In this document: piece by piece, positions 40,001 to 51,450 of the stretch
How the letters are laid out: every line of letters begins with the position of its first letter
Position numbering within the stretch: the stretch's first letter is position 1
DNA from: Penelope pileata
Lineage: Eukaryota > Chordata > Aves > Galliformes > Cracidae
Direction: 5' to 3'
NCBI GenBank assembly: GCA_013396635.1
Contig: WBMW01000582.1
Location: forward strand, 1,858,703 to 1,922,702
Length of the DNA: 64,000 bases
Notes under the pieces: generated by a model
What the model was told of the DNA's origin: nothing
Database searches by the model: none
What the model saw: only the letters and a program-made list of their open reading frames with translations
Position numbers and translations under genes: made by a program

Positions 40001-42443
40001 CGATGCAGCCTCCCACATTTGACTCTAAATTCCCCTTCATTCTACTAAAAAAAAACATTTTAATTTGCTCAATCTGGTTTTAAGGTTGTTAAGAATTTCT
40101 GTGGTCAGTGTGAGCTATAGCAAAGCACTCTAAAGCCTGTAGACATTCCAGCTTACTGAATTTGGCTGGAAAAGTGTTTTTGAGCCACCACAGTGGGAAG
40201 TAATTTTAAAAGATGGACATGAATCAATGTGTCTAAGCAGCAGAAGCAGACCAGAGTGACAGAAAGATTCTATGAGGAAAGATACAAAGGATTGTTTCCA
40301 CAGAAAACCTGGGAGGACGAGCATTTGGGGGGCAATGGAATGTGGAAAGGTAGAGAACTGCTCAGCTGGAGGAAACATGCATGAAGAATGTAGGGTTCTC
40401 TGGGTCATGAACTACATGGAAATATAATTTGCATGCACAGCTTCCCTGTACTATTTGTCAGGTTGCCATTAACACTTCTCAGTAGCCATTCTTCATTTTG
40501 GGAAAAATGAATATATTTAAAGCTATACTAAATTCAGGATGAATTGCAAGATTAAATCAGGATGCACTTCAAGGCATGATGTTTGACAGCAGAAGTACTT
40601 CACTCCCTTCAACTCATGCTGCTGAGAAAGTGAAAGAATATCACAAACATAATACTAGAATGCATGAAGTACTGGCAAGGCAAAAATAAAATCATCCTTT
40701 GCTTACCTCTCACCTCCAGTGTGACACAGCAACTTCTGAGTCAGATCCTTAGCACTGGGGTCAGGGCATCACATTCAACTGCACAACTTCCACTGCTCCC
40801 CCCTCACAGTGAATCTCACTGCCTCACTGATAGCCGCTCTCACCTACATGCATGCAAGGACTGTGGTATTGAAAGGCAGTGCAGTATTGCAGGCTGTGTA
40901 GCATTAAGGGTAGTAATGGTTGAAAAAGTAGCTGGCAAAAATGAGACATACTTTGAGAGATGTACTTCTATAGTCCTTAGTCAAATCTTATTTCAGATTC
41001 CGTTCTGTCTCATTTCCATTTAATTATGATTTTGGATTGCATCCCTCTAAATCTGTACTTCATTATTACCACAGCATATCTGGGCTTTTTTGAATGGCAC
41101 TAATTGGCATCCTTGCTGGCAGTCTCAACAAAGAGGCCAAAGACTGAAAGCGCATGGAGAATGCATTGTCACCTTCTTAGAAATTGTCCTTCTTAAGCAG
41201 GGCAGAGAAATGGTTGAGATGCAGGGTTTGTGGCCACTGGTTATGCTGAACCTGCTCCTGGAGGCCAGCTGGAGATGCTAGCAACACATCAGCCCAACTC
41301 CTCTTCAAGGGTCCTTGCACACAGCCACTTGCAGGAGAGTGGATGAACAGCAGGCTTCACCCTTGGGGCTGCTAATCTCATCATTTTTAAGAGCAGCAAA
41401 ACTCAAACATATGATTAAAATATAAACGTCCGAATACCTGCTACTTTCAGCTTCTGCTGCAGTATAAATTGGATGTGTTCCCATTGATATTGAAATGTAA
41501 ATGCAAAACATAAATCTAAAAGGTAAAAAAATTGGCCAGCTTCAAAAAAGATAACGTTTTTCATCTATGCAAAAGATAATGATACAATATTCAAGTTTTC
41601 CACTCTAAAGGTAATATTTTTTGTCTAAGTCAACATACTTTACCATTTTTAAACTTTTCTCATCATATTTTTGACAGCAGGTTTTCCAATTTTGACAGCT
41701 TTTTAAAAGTAATTTTAACAGACGAGTGATTTCTCCTCTCAGCAAAGTCAGATTATGTGAAATGTCAATGTAAAAACTATATACTGTGACACATAATCAT
41801 TTTTCATTGAATTTACTTATTAATTTTACTTGCTATTGCTAATAAAATGTAAGTGCTTAGCTAATTGTATTGCTTATTTAAATTTTTTAAAGGAATGTAT
41901 TTTAAAACTATTTTTTTCTGACTACAAAATTTCTCAGAGGCAGATATAATTTGTCACCCTTCCAATTTATTTGAAGAGGAAGAATTACTATCACAATTGA
42001 TATTCCCAGCTGAGCGGCCAAAGAATGAATCAGCAGGGAGAGGTTAAATCAGACTTTCATCCGTAAGGGTGGGCTCTCTGATTTAAAGGTTGGTGCCTAT
42101 CTGCAAAATTCTGCAGGAAAGCTTTTTTAGACATGGTACATGTACTCCACAGAAAGCTGCAGACTTTTGTTACCTGTGCTGTCAGCTGAGCACCCTCAGT
42201 AACAGTAAGCTCAGCAAAGAGTGAGATGAATGAGAAATGGAATGGACAGCTTGGAGTTTGCACTTCTAAATCAACCTCAGTTCAAGTGGTTCATCAATGA
42301 GTTGGACCTGCTGCTACCCCTGAAGCACTCCTGTGGTTCTATATTGAAGTTTTACATTTCTGTTGTGGAGTGAGTTTTATTTATAATTATCTGCATCAGA
42401 AATCAAAAGGGATTAGTTACACCCATTCTATATGTCTACATGC
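37075..42443. other. AT-rich gene desert segment
   Basis: About 5.4 kb without a recognised gene. A pyrimidine-rich tract with TCTCTCC/CTGTCTCTCCAG words lies at about 37,260-37,325. Open frames up to 119 codons (40,664-41,023, plus) are unrecognised. A somewhat GC-raised patch at about 41,085-41,370 may be an old unidentified repeat. Confidence 0.5.
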
Positions 42444-42750
42444 AAAAAGAAAAGAAAAGAAAAGAAAAGAAAAGAAAAGAAAAGAAAAGAAAAGAAAAGA
42501 AAAGAAAAGAAAAGAAAAGAAAAGAAAAGAAAAGAAAAGAAAAGAAAAGAAAACGAAAAAGAAAAAAGAAAGAGAAAAAGAAAGAAAAAAAGAAAAAGAA
42601 AGAAAAAGAAAAAGAAAAAGAAAAAGAAAAAGAAAAAGAAAAAGAAAAAGAAAAAGAAAAAGAAAAAGAAAAAGAAAAAGAAGAAAAAGAAGAAAAAGAA
42701 GAAAAAGAAAAAGAAAAAGAAAAAGAAAAAAAGGGAGAGAAAAAGAAAAA
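42444..42750 (+). repeat. Long purine microsatellite (AAAAG)n / (AAAAAG)n
   Basis: About 307 bases, almost entirely A and G on the plus strand. The first third is a regular AAAAG pentamer (about 42,446-42,552, some 21 copies), followed by mixed AAAGA/AAAAG words, then an AAAAAG hexamer (about 42,590-42,680), then AAGAAGAAA units. Five overlapping long open frames on both strands (poly Lys/Arg/Glu on plus, poly Phe/Ser/Leu on minus) arise from this repeat and are not genes. Such homopurine tracts can form triplex DNA and often vary in length. Confidence 0.98.
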
Positions 42751-45404
42751 GCCACAACTCTCAAGATTGATATTGTAGGTAGATCTTCTCTTCAAGGATT
42801 TTAGCAAGCCCAAAGCCATGCATTCACTACAGCTTTGTACACCTGCAACAAAGATTGGAATGCAGCCTCAGTGTACTTCCTTCTTTGTTGTTCTCACTTC
42901 AGGAAAACTTAGGTGCCCAAGAGAAAATAGAGAGATGACAGAAAATGAGTAAGAATGATTTTCTCTCTTTATTAGTCCTTGCACAGTCAAATACTCCTAC
43001 CAAGTGAAGAGCATGTTTTCGCTTCATAAAGAAAAAGTTTCAGCATCAGTCCCTGTAACCATTATCAGCTCAACTTAACTGTCATTACAATCTATTTTGT
43101 GTTCCATTTTGATCCATCTCCTTCATATGTCACTGGGCCAAAAGCACGCTCGCATTTGAAGTCTCTAAAAAACTTACCATGATGTAGGCTGCTCCTTCAC
43201 AGCATTAACGTAAAACAGATCTAAATTGAGCAATGTTCAATTATCCCTGAGTACAGATGACTTCGTTCTTCGTTAACTTAATTGTTTTCCAGTAAAAGTG
43301 AAATGTGCTGTATGCAAATTAAATAATACCAAGTGTCAGCACTTAAAAGAAATGCTCATTTAGCTTCAGTAGAGGGTTTTTTTGTTGCAAATTTTGTTCA
43401 TTTATTTTATAAGAAATTGTGTTTGTCTTAATTTGTTCCGAACACAATACAATTGTGAGACACAGTGCCTGCTGGCAAAGTTGGAATTGCTGTCAGCAGG
43501 AAATGGCAAACTAATAATAAATGGTGGTAAAATATTTATGTTATAGTTTTCTGGGAAAATGAATGCCATTTTCTATTTGATTCCAGCTTGAGACAGTACA
43601 CAATAACACAGGTGTTTTCCAAAATAAGTGGATAGGTTTCTAAATGCTGCAGTGTCTTATCTTGTAACCATCCATTTAAAAAAAGAAAAGAATAAGAAGA
43701 ATTTATAAAAATAGAGCCTTTTACTAGCTCCAATTTAAGAAATTTTAACTGGGAGTACATAGTGCAGTAATTAGTAGCATCTCACATTCAATGTCATTGG
43801 ACACTAGTCTGATAGATCAAACACTCGTGTATGTGGCCTACTTACTTCACTGCTCACTCATAATTTTCAATAACAGTGCTGTTCTCATGTGGGGAGGGGT
43901 GGTCCAGAGCCACTAGAGCACTCTGCAGGATGGTGATGTTCAAGTACAACACTGTGTTTATGTACTCCCCAAAGTGTATCAAAGCTCAGATCCACAGAAA
44001 TAAAAGAAAAGCCAAACAAAACAAGCATTAGACTGCGTAAAATAAGGTATGGACAAGGCAAACAGGTGAGGCATTGTTTAGGTGGCTAAGGTAGATCAAT
44101 ATCTATGCTTGCAAGCCAGGAATTCTGCCTGCTTTCCTCTGGCACTACGCAGATCATCTTACGGGCTGCAGACAGACTGTCGCCTAAACCCAACTGACAG
44201 ACAACCTATTTCACCCTTGCAAAAAATCATACCCATCCTCATTCTTGCGGTTTATGAGGGAAAAGAAAAGCCTCCTTGCCCACGTGAAGTCACACCAAAG
44301 TGTAGGCATAAAGCAATGCTGCAGCTAACAATTTTTATTTTTTGTGTTATACGATGAAAGCAGTTAAGCTTTCTATTTCTTCAATTACCAACCACAAGTA
44401 CACACATTTTGCCTAGGCTGGCTTATCAAAGCACACTGCAGCAGTCTTTCAGGTTTTGAAAAAGATACATATGACAAGCTATTACTGTTCCCTTCTCGCT
44501 CTTCAAGTGATCTGCTTTATTATCAGAGATGTTTTGTGATTTCAGACAGGGAGACATCAAGATGCTCTGAATCCACATCCTGACAAAAGGACAAACAAAG
44601 GCCTTTGCCCTTCAAAAATATATTTTAATTACAAGAAGGTTAAATTAAAGTACGAGTTCAAAGAACCACTTGACTCCTTCACTTGACCATTTGACTTCCT
44701 CACTCAAATACCACCAGTCAGATAACCCGGGCCACAGCTTACTAGAAGCAAAAATGGGGTTTTCTAGGAAACCATGAAGTACCTTAACTCCAGCAACAGA
44801 ACTTTTTATGGGAAAACCTGCCTGGGATAAGCTGTAAATCATGCCAGCTTCAGTACACAAGAGACAATTCAGTCTTTTAGGTCTTAGATACACAGTATCA
44901 CAACCTGAGAATGGGGATGGAAGTCAGGATAAGGAGACCTGTTTAGATCCTTACATAAAGCATCATTCTTGCTTTTGTTAAACATGTTAGTTACATTCTG
45001 TTCACTTTTTAAATTGAAAACCTCACTCTCTTTTTTTCCTCATTTCTGAATGGATTAGCTATGAAAACAGTCACGATTTCAAAATAATGTATATTTCCCT
45101 ATTTTATTGAGGTAAAAAGCTTTAATCTCCAGAGTGTACAAGGTCACCTTTGTAGACTGATGCATATCATATCTCTGAGCAATGAGAACAAGTGTGCTTT
45201 TCCTCAGTGCAACCTCAGTTGCTCTTATACTGCAGCCATTTTCCTGCCTTACCTTTCTGTATGGTAGAGGAAATGTAATTTACTTGTCAGATTGAAATGT
45301 TTGATATAAATCTTTAGCCTTTCTTTCAAACAAGTATTTCTGAAACGTTATATTATAAACAACTGGCGTGTTTAATTAAACAACTGCTTTATTTTCAGCA
45401 GAAG

Positions 45405-45548
45405 AAGGAGGTATGATTATATTAATTGAATAGTAGGACCTGTGACCAAATTTAAAGAAAACATTTTCAGCTCAACAAGGAGGTATGATTATCTTAATTT
45501 CAAAGTGAGACATGACTAGAATTGAAACAAATATTTGTCTCTGTCATT
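45405..45548 (+). repeat. Imperfect 72-bp tandem duplication
   Basis: AAGGAGGTATGATTAT occurs at 45,405 and again at 45,477, each followed by a related TTAATT...GACCTGTGAC or TTAATT...GACATGAC sequence and then AAA-rich sequence. The copies have diverged at many positions, so the event is old. Confidence 0.6.
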
Positions 45549-47312
45549 ACAATTATTAAAAAATATTTTCATTGTAAAACCTGAATACATGCAATTTACA
45601 AAATATACCTTCAGATTAGAAATCTTGCTTCAAATCCCAAGCAGGCTAACAAATCAAAAGGTGTAAGATACAAGACTTAGAGCAGTTTACTTCTATGATG
45701 AAGAGTGTTTTAACTGAACTGCAATTTTAACATATTTGCTAGTATTTTTGAATTAAAATGTTATAATTCTAAAAATGCATGATAGCAAATCTTCTCAGTA
45801 TTTCATAAGCTTACTTTTCCACTTACACAGAGAACCAATGCTTAAGCTTGCAAGCTTGCATGGCTCTTTTTCAAAAGAATTCCCTCTAATATAAATTATT
45901 TCTCTGATGTAAGTAAAGGAGCAAAAATTTATCTAAATTGAATAACAAATATCCTTAATGAAGTAACAGTAAAGTAATATTTTTCAAGCTTTGTTTGGTT
46001 GGGTTTTTTTTATTCTGTTGTCTTGAAACCAGTTTCTGTCACTGCCTGCATATGTATCACAAATAACTTCAAATGACCGTGACTTCCTGTGAAAGGAAAC
46101 AAGTTATATAGTGTTAATAGAAAAAAGGATGAGATGCAAAAAACAAAAGAAAAGAATGAAAGAATAATAAAAAAAATCACATCTTTTGTTTGCTTGAAAT
46201 AAAGAAAAACAAGGCATGAACAACGTAAATGCTTATGACAAAACAGAATTATCAATGAAAAAGAAGTTGTTGTTACAGGAAACATACACTGAGTTATGGT
46301 CCTAATTAGCCATGTTTTGATTTGTTTATTTAAGTAAACAGATGAAATGTTTTTGATCCAGATGTGCCAATTTCCATGCTGTCACTTACCTTGCAGAGAT
46401 CACAGAATTTTTGCTTTTATCACATTCCCCCGAGTACTTCCATGTTTTCATTAAAAAGCAGTAGTTGAGAAAACATGTCAGATGCTAAGCACAAAATCCA
46501 CAATGCAGTAACATGGAAAAAATGTAACTGTTTGGGGAGAAATGTCTTTAAGTCAACCTGCGTACAATCTTAAATGACTTGCCAATGAATGCTAATTAGC
46601 TTTAAAGTTACACCATGACATGACTTCAAATACTAAATAAAACACTTGCTGATTTAGCTGGTGTATGACCAAACAACAAAAATCGACAGATATGGTTTTG
46701 ACAAATAACTGTAGGTAAAGTTTTATTGGTGTTTGGGATAGTTACTCCAATGCTAGCTAGAACCGAAGTCAAAGGCTAAGTAATGTCTCCAGGCAAATTG
46801 TGATCATTAAAGATGTGATTTTTTCTTAACTGGCTTAAAATGAAGCTTATACTGATGTGCATAAAACATACTATCATCTGGGACTAGAGTGTTTCTCTTA
46901 TAAAAAAAGCTTCCAATTTTATTCCTGCTTTAACCAATGAGAATCTTTGGGAATTTAAGTTCAATATATTATACTAGTTTGTTGTATCATTATTCGACAC
47001 ATCTAAAAGTTTGTAGGATGCTCATTAAAAATATTTTCAGGCACAATTAAGTTGATCACGAGCATTGCTTAAGTAACCTAGAAGTATCAATAAATGACAA
47101 AAGCATTATGTAACAGTATTTTGTATAGCAATGTTACTTTGTCAGATGTGGACAGAAGACTAGTTCCCTCTAATTTATTTACCTTTATAAAAGCGACTGC
47201 AATATATAAAAGGACGTCTTATCATTCTCTCACACAAATTGCTTAGATGTCAGTGGTTGTTCATGAAGAAAATTAATGAAGTTTAGTGCAAGATATTTAA
47301 TTGTTAATTTAC

Positions 47313-47418
47313 TTTTGGGGAGAAAACATATATGGGTTAACAAAAGTTTTTTTATTGTATTTTCCCAATAATAGAAGATCTCCATAGAGTCTTCCATGAC
47401 ATATGAAGATTCATCATT
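47313..47418 (-). other. Weak candidate exon within a 147-codon open frame
   Basis: The minus-strand open frame 47,230-47,673 contains a good acceptor (pyrimidine-rich TTCTTTATATTCTTTGCAG, exon starting at 47,418) and a plausible donor (AAAA|GTAAAT, exon ending at 47,313). The enclosed 106 bases are open in the frame of the long ORF and would encode residues such as DESSYVMEDSMEIFYYWEN. I do not recognise the peptide. A long open frame plus splice-like sites can occur by chance in 64 kb, so this stays low. Confidence 0.15.
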
Positions 47419-48003
47419 CTGCAAAGAATATAAAGAAATCAAAAGCAAGCATTCACATTTTCTAACATATCCTGTGAAGCTTGTTGAAGAGAAATGAGAG
47501 CAGTCTTTATTTTTGTGTGGCTCTATAAGGCAGAGCAGAACATCCACACTAAATGGATAAATGAAAACAAGTGGTTTGCAGGAGATGAAGGAGACAACAA
47601 GGCAGTTAAAGTTGCAATGGTAACTTTCTAATATTTTTTGTGAGGTATCTTTGCAGTCCTGAAGTCCTTCCATGAAATCGGTAAAATGCTTAGCTGATTC
47701 AAGCTACACATTTAACTAATGACTCTTTTCTACCTCTACCACTATCATTTCAGTACCTTACTTCTTCCTTCCTCTTCGTTACAGCCCTTCCCTCCCTCTT
47801 TCTGTATGTATCCTCAGCTGAATTTTGCAGTTGTTCCGGAATCAAGCTTTACCTCTTTTTCTTTGGGGAAAGGAAATAGCTTCCATTAACACCTGTGATC
47901 CCTGGCATACATGTAGTATTGACAAGAAAAGGCAGCCACTGGCTCCTCTGCAGTTCTGTTTAAAGTATGATGCTGAAAATCACTGATCTTCATGGGACAA
48001 TAC

Positions 48004-48190
48004 GAATTTGCTTTGGTCATTCCTGCAGTTCAGCAAATTGTTGCTGCTCTTTCTACCTTTCAGGAACTACAGTTTAAACTGCTGTTTGCTGCAGACTGTG
48101 TCCCTGTTTCTTGCCGATGGCCAAAGTCACTAATCCTGAAGAGTACTTGCACTCAAGAACGCTTAAGGAGCACCCGCTCCCTTTCACAAA
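48004..48190 (+). repeat. Unnamed dispersed repeat, copy A
   Basis: This copy shares ordered blocks with 51,302-51,450: AATTTGCTTTGGTCATTC, then CAGCAAATTGTTGCTG, then GAACTACAG, then CTGTTTGCTGCAGACTGTGT. Similarity is roughly three quarters over about 110 bases, with small gaps. Both copies must descend from one repeat family that I cannot name. A 71-codon open frame over it has no known relatives that I recognise. Confidence 0.55.
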
Positions 48191-51100
48191 CCATGCATCT
48201 TGGATAACTGGATAATTGGAAGACCTCCCATCCTCTGTCCCTAAGCTCCATAATTTGGAAAGATAAATCAGAACGACTGATATCAAGCTATGTTCCAAAC
48301 TACAAACTTGTTCACAACAGAGTTGTTTTTTCAGACCTTTAGGACATCACCAGCTATTTTTTTTCCCCCCAATTTACTTTTTCAGTTTGTACCATAAAAG
48401 TTTCATGAACATTGCCATATCTGCTTGTCATTTTATAGGTCTAAGCCAACATCCATGATCCTCAGTAATATTCAAAGCATCTCCTAAGCACCTGCAGTAT
48501 AAAAGAGACAGCAGCACCTGAGAGTACTACCCCCACCCTGCGCTCAACTAATAATTCCACTTTGGGTTTTCGTTCTTCTCCCTCTTTCTCCCTGCAAATC
48601 AACACAGTTGCTTAATCCAAGCAGTTCTCTTGCTTTGCATTTTACTCTCCACACATAGAGTTAGAAATCTGTTAATATCTCAATTGTCTTTCATTGCACT
48701 ACCTACAACCTCCATCTTCTGGATTTCTATTGCATACACTCAAGGCCCTTCGCATTAAAACAGTTTAAGCCATCTTTTCTACAATCTGTTCGGAATGTTT
48801 CCTTTCTTTGCTTTCTTTCACTCTGACTTCCCTCATAAAATTAAAAGTCACCTGCCTCCTTCTTAGAGATTTCTTCTAAACAACATCACACCTGTACCTA
48901 CAACCCCCTGCCGTATCTCTCCCCAGTCACACTTCTTGCTGTATCAGTTATGCCACAGTTTTCTGATGAGGCTGTTTCTGCCTAGGACTCTGTATCTGTC
49001 CCACACTGACAGCCTCCTTTTTGGAGCCATTTTTAAAAGTAAATTTTGCCAAATTCACAGTCATTTAGCCTCACTGCTTTTACGTCGCATATATATTTGA
49101 AAGACACTCGACTATCAGGCCTTGTTCTCAGTATGGATTTTTTTCTTGCCTATCTACATAGACTGATGCAACCCTGGGACAATAAACCAAAATGTATAGT
49201 TCCAAAAGATAAGTCAAATGTTAAATTAAGACTGAGATACTATGCTTTCCTAGAAACATGGTAAATTCTACATCTGTTGTAACACGTACTTTAAAATATA
49301 AGAACTTCATTCTGTTAGAATACATGTGGATACTTATAATTCATGCACGTCACTTTTGATGGTCTACAGCACACACAAATATAAAGAATCCATCCTTCAA
49401 GGGCTTGTGCTGATTCGCTGCGTGTGTGAAGAGCAAACAAGTAAATAGGTTCATAAATGCAGAATAATTTCTTAGCTCTCTTAAACACAGATCTATGGAG
49501 TAACATTATAACTTCAGCTTGGATCTTTAACTCAGTACTCAGTTTTCTCCTTGAGTTCTCATGTTTTGTGCTATCCTTTAGAAACCTTGGTTTCTGAAAG
49601 AAAGTAGAACATGTTTATTTTGGTCTCCAATTACATAGATGGTAAGATGTTCTCTACTGGAATTATAAAGGTTTCTTGCCACAGGTCCATGTTTTCCTTT
49701 TTCCACAGACTTCTAATCCTACAAATGGCTTATTTTAGAAAGATGGGGTTTACCAACATTTATTACTTCTGTGTTCACCGTTTCTCGTGTACCATTTTTG
49801 GAACTAAGCAAATGCAATGCTATATGAAGACATTCTGCACTAATTTCTGAATGATGTCTGTAACAATCCTGTGGCCATTCAAGAAGCCTACTGGCCACAT
49901 GATTATCTAGTCATTGATAGATGCTGAACCTTGGCAGACAATAAGGAGAACTGAAAAAATACATATTTTCCCATGTTTTTGAACTGAGTACTAACATTAG
50001 GCTTAGACAGAGACAGAGATACATTAGATATCAATATTGATATCAATATTGATAGATACAGATTATATAGATAGATGAACAATAAAAACTGCATTGATGT
50101 GGTCTGTAAAAGAATTTTGCCCTTCTTAATAATCTTACAGAACATTTAAAGATAATGCCTGATGTAAACATAATAACTGCAGGCAGACTATATCTAGTAG
50201 CAGAGATTGTATATGAAATTCCACAAGTTCCCATTTCCTAAAGAGCCCAGATCTTTCTTAGTGCAATGCAAGACATCTGTCTTTCACTAGCTTTTCTTGT
50301 TAGTTAGAGAGCTGTTGGCATTACTCAGGACTATTCAAATGATTTGGTCTGAAGAAACTCTAGAAAAAATATCATGTAAATATTAGTTCAAATTTGAATA
50401 TGAATATCAGTTTGACTGCATTTTTAACCAGTCAGACTTTGACTTTTTTTTCCTCATCTAAATATGTCTTTCCATTGAAGCCAAAATGTTTCATAAAAAT
50501 GTGTCAGTTTTAATGAAGTTTTCAATGGGAATGTTCTAAATATCCTGGCTTGTCTATTTAGTCATTTCCTAATGAGCGAGTGAAACAAAGAAAGGACTGG
50601 AAAGAGAAACAAATCCAAAAAAATATCTGTCTTTTTTTGGCCCCAAAACAGTTATATGCAATTTTATGACATATAAAAGGTTCCAGTGAGTTTTATTTCT
50701 AGAAAGGAACAAAAAGACATCTCAAATCATACAAATTTTCACAGACTGGGAAGTAGCATGTTTCCCTGAGGTTAGCTCTAGGTATGACATTTTGTGTAAG
50801 CTTCCTGCAAACAATACAGTAAATCTGTAATAAGGAATAATAATGAAAACATTTTTCAGCTTGAATTCATTAGCAGTCACAAAAGCAAGTTCCAGTTGAC
50901 TGTGATTTTTATATCTACAACTTGTTACATATGTTGTGTTGGTCCATATAAATCAACTCTTTAGAGAAAAGAAGCAGTGCTTACAAATACAGCAAATCAG
51001 CACTATGTACACAAAAGACTCTGAGAAGCATAATCAATTATATCTCAAATAATGTCAGATATATTGGCTGTACACATATATATGTATTAGGTATCAGATA

Positions 51101-51301
51101 TTATATTCAAATATATTTTAATTCAATGTTTATACTGGTTTCTACAAACATTTTCAATTTAAGGACTAAAAAAATCATTTTTTAATTCAAGATTTTGAAT
51201 TTTCTGTTATTGGATGACAAGATGGAACACTAAAGTTCCATAAGGTACTACATGTAATCTCCTATATCCACAGCTAACAGTTCAGTAGGTGCAAGGGTTG
51301 T
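48191..51301. other. AT-rich intergenic DNA between the two repeat copies
   Basis: About 3.1 kb with no recognised gene. It includes a pyrimidine-rich stretch at about 48,540-48,850 and a palindromic 12-bp tandem repeat at 50,027-50,054. Confidence 0.45.
50027..50054. repeat. 12-bp tandem repeat that is also a palindrome
   Basis: GATATCAATATT is repeated directly 2.4 times. The overlapping GATATCAATATTGATATC at 50,027-50,044 is a perfect 18-bp palindrome, and (TAGA)-like units follow. It is short and probably arose by slippage. Confidence 0.85.
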
Positions 51302-51450
51302 ATCAATTTGCCTTGGTCATCCAAACTGCCAAGAAATTCGGCATATTGTGGCTGATCTTCCTGCTTCTAACAACAGCTGTTTGCTGCAAACTGTGTCCGT
51401 GTTCCTTCACAACTGTCAGACACAAAAGTCTAAGGAACATCTCTGCCAAC
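51302..51450 (+). repeat. Unnamed dispersed repeat, copy B
   Basis: Matches copy A at 48,004 in the same orientation through CAATTTGCCTTGGTCATCC, CGGCATATTGTGGCTGATC, CTAACAACAG and CTGTTTGCTGCAAACTGTGT. A short stretch before the last block is missing relative to copy A. Overlapping 85-codon frames here are not supported as genes. Confidence 0.55.

Larger units (their letters stand above)
42751..48003. other. AT-rich gene desert segment
   Basis: About 5.2 kb with no recognised gene. It contains an imperfect 72-bp repeat at 45,405-45,548. The longest reading frame of the AT-rich zone lies on the minus strand at 47,230-47,673 (147 codons, described separately). Confidence 0.5.

Noticed and set aside
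42370..42819. Several overlapping open frames of 109-144 codons on both strands, Lys/Arg/Glu-rich or Phe/Ser/Leu-rich
   Set aside because: They are produced entirely by the A/G microsatellite, which lacks stop codons in most frames.
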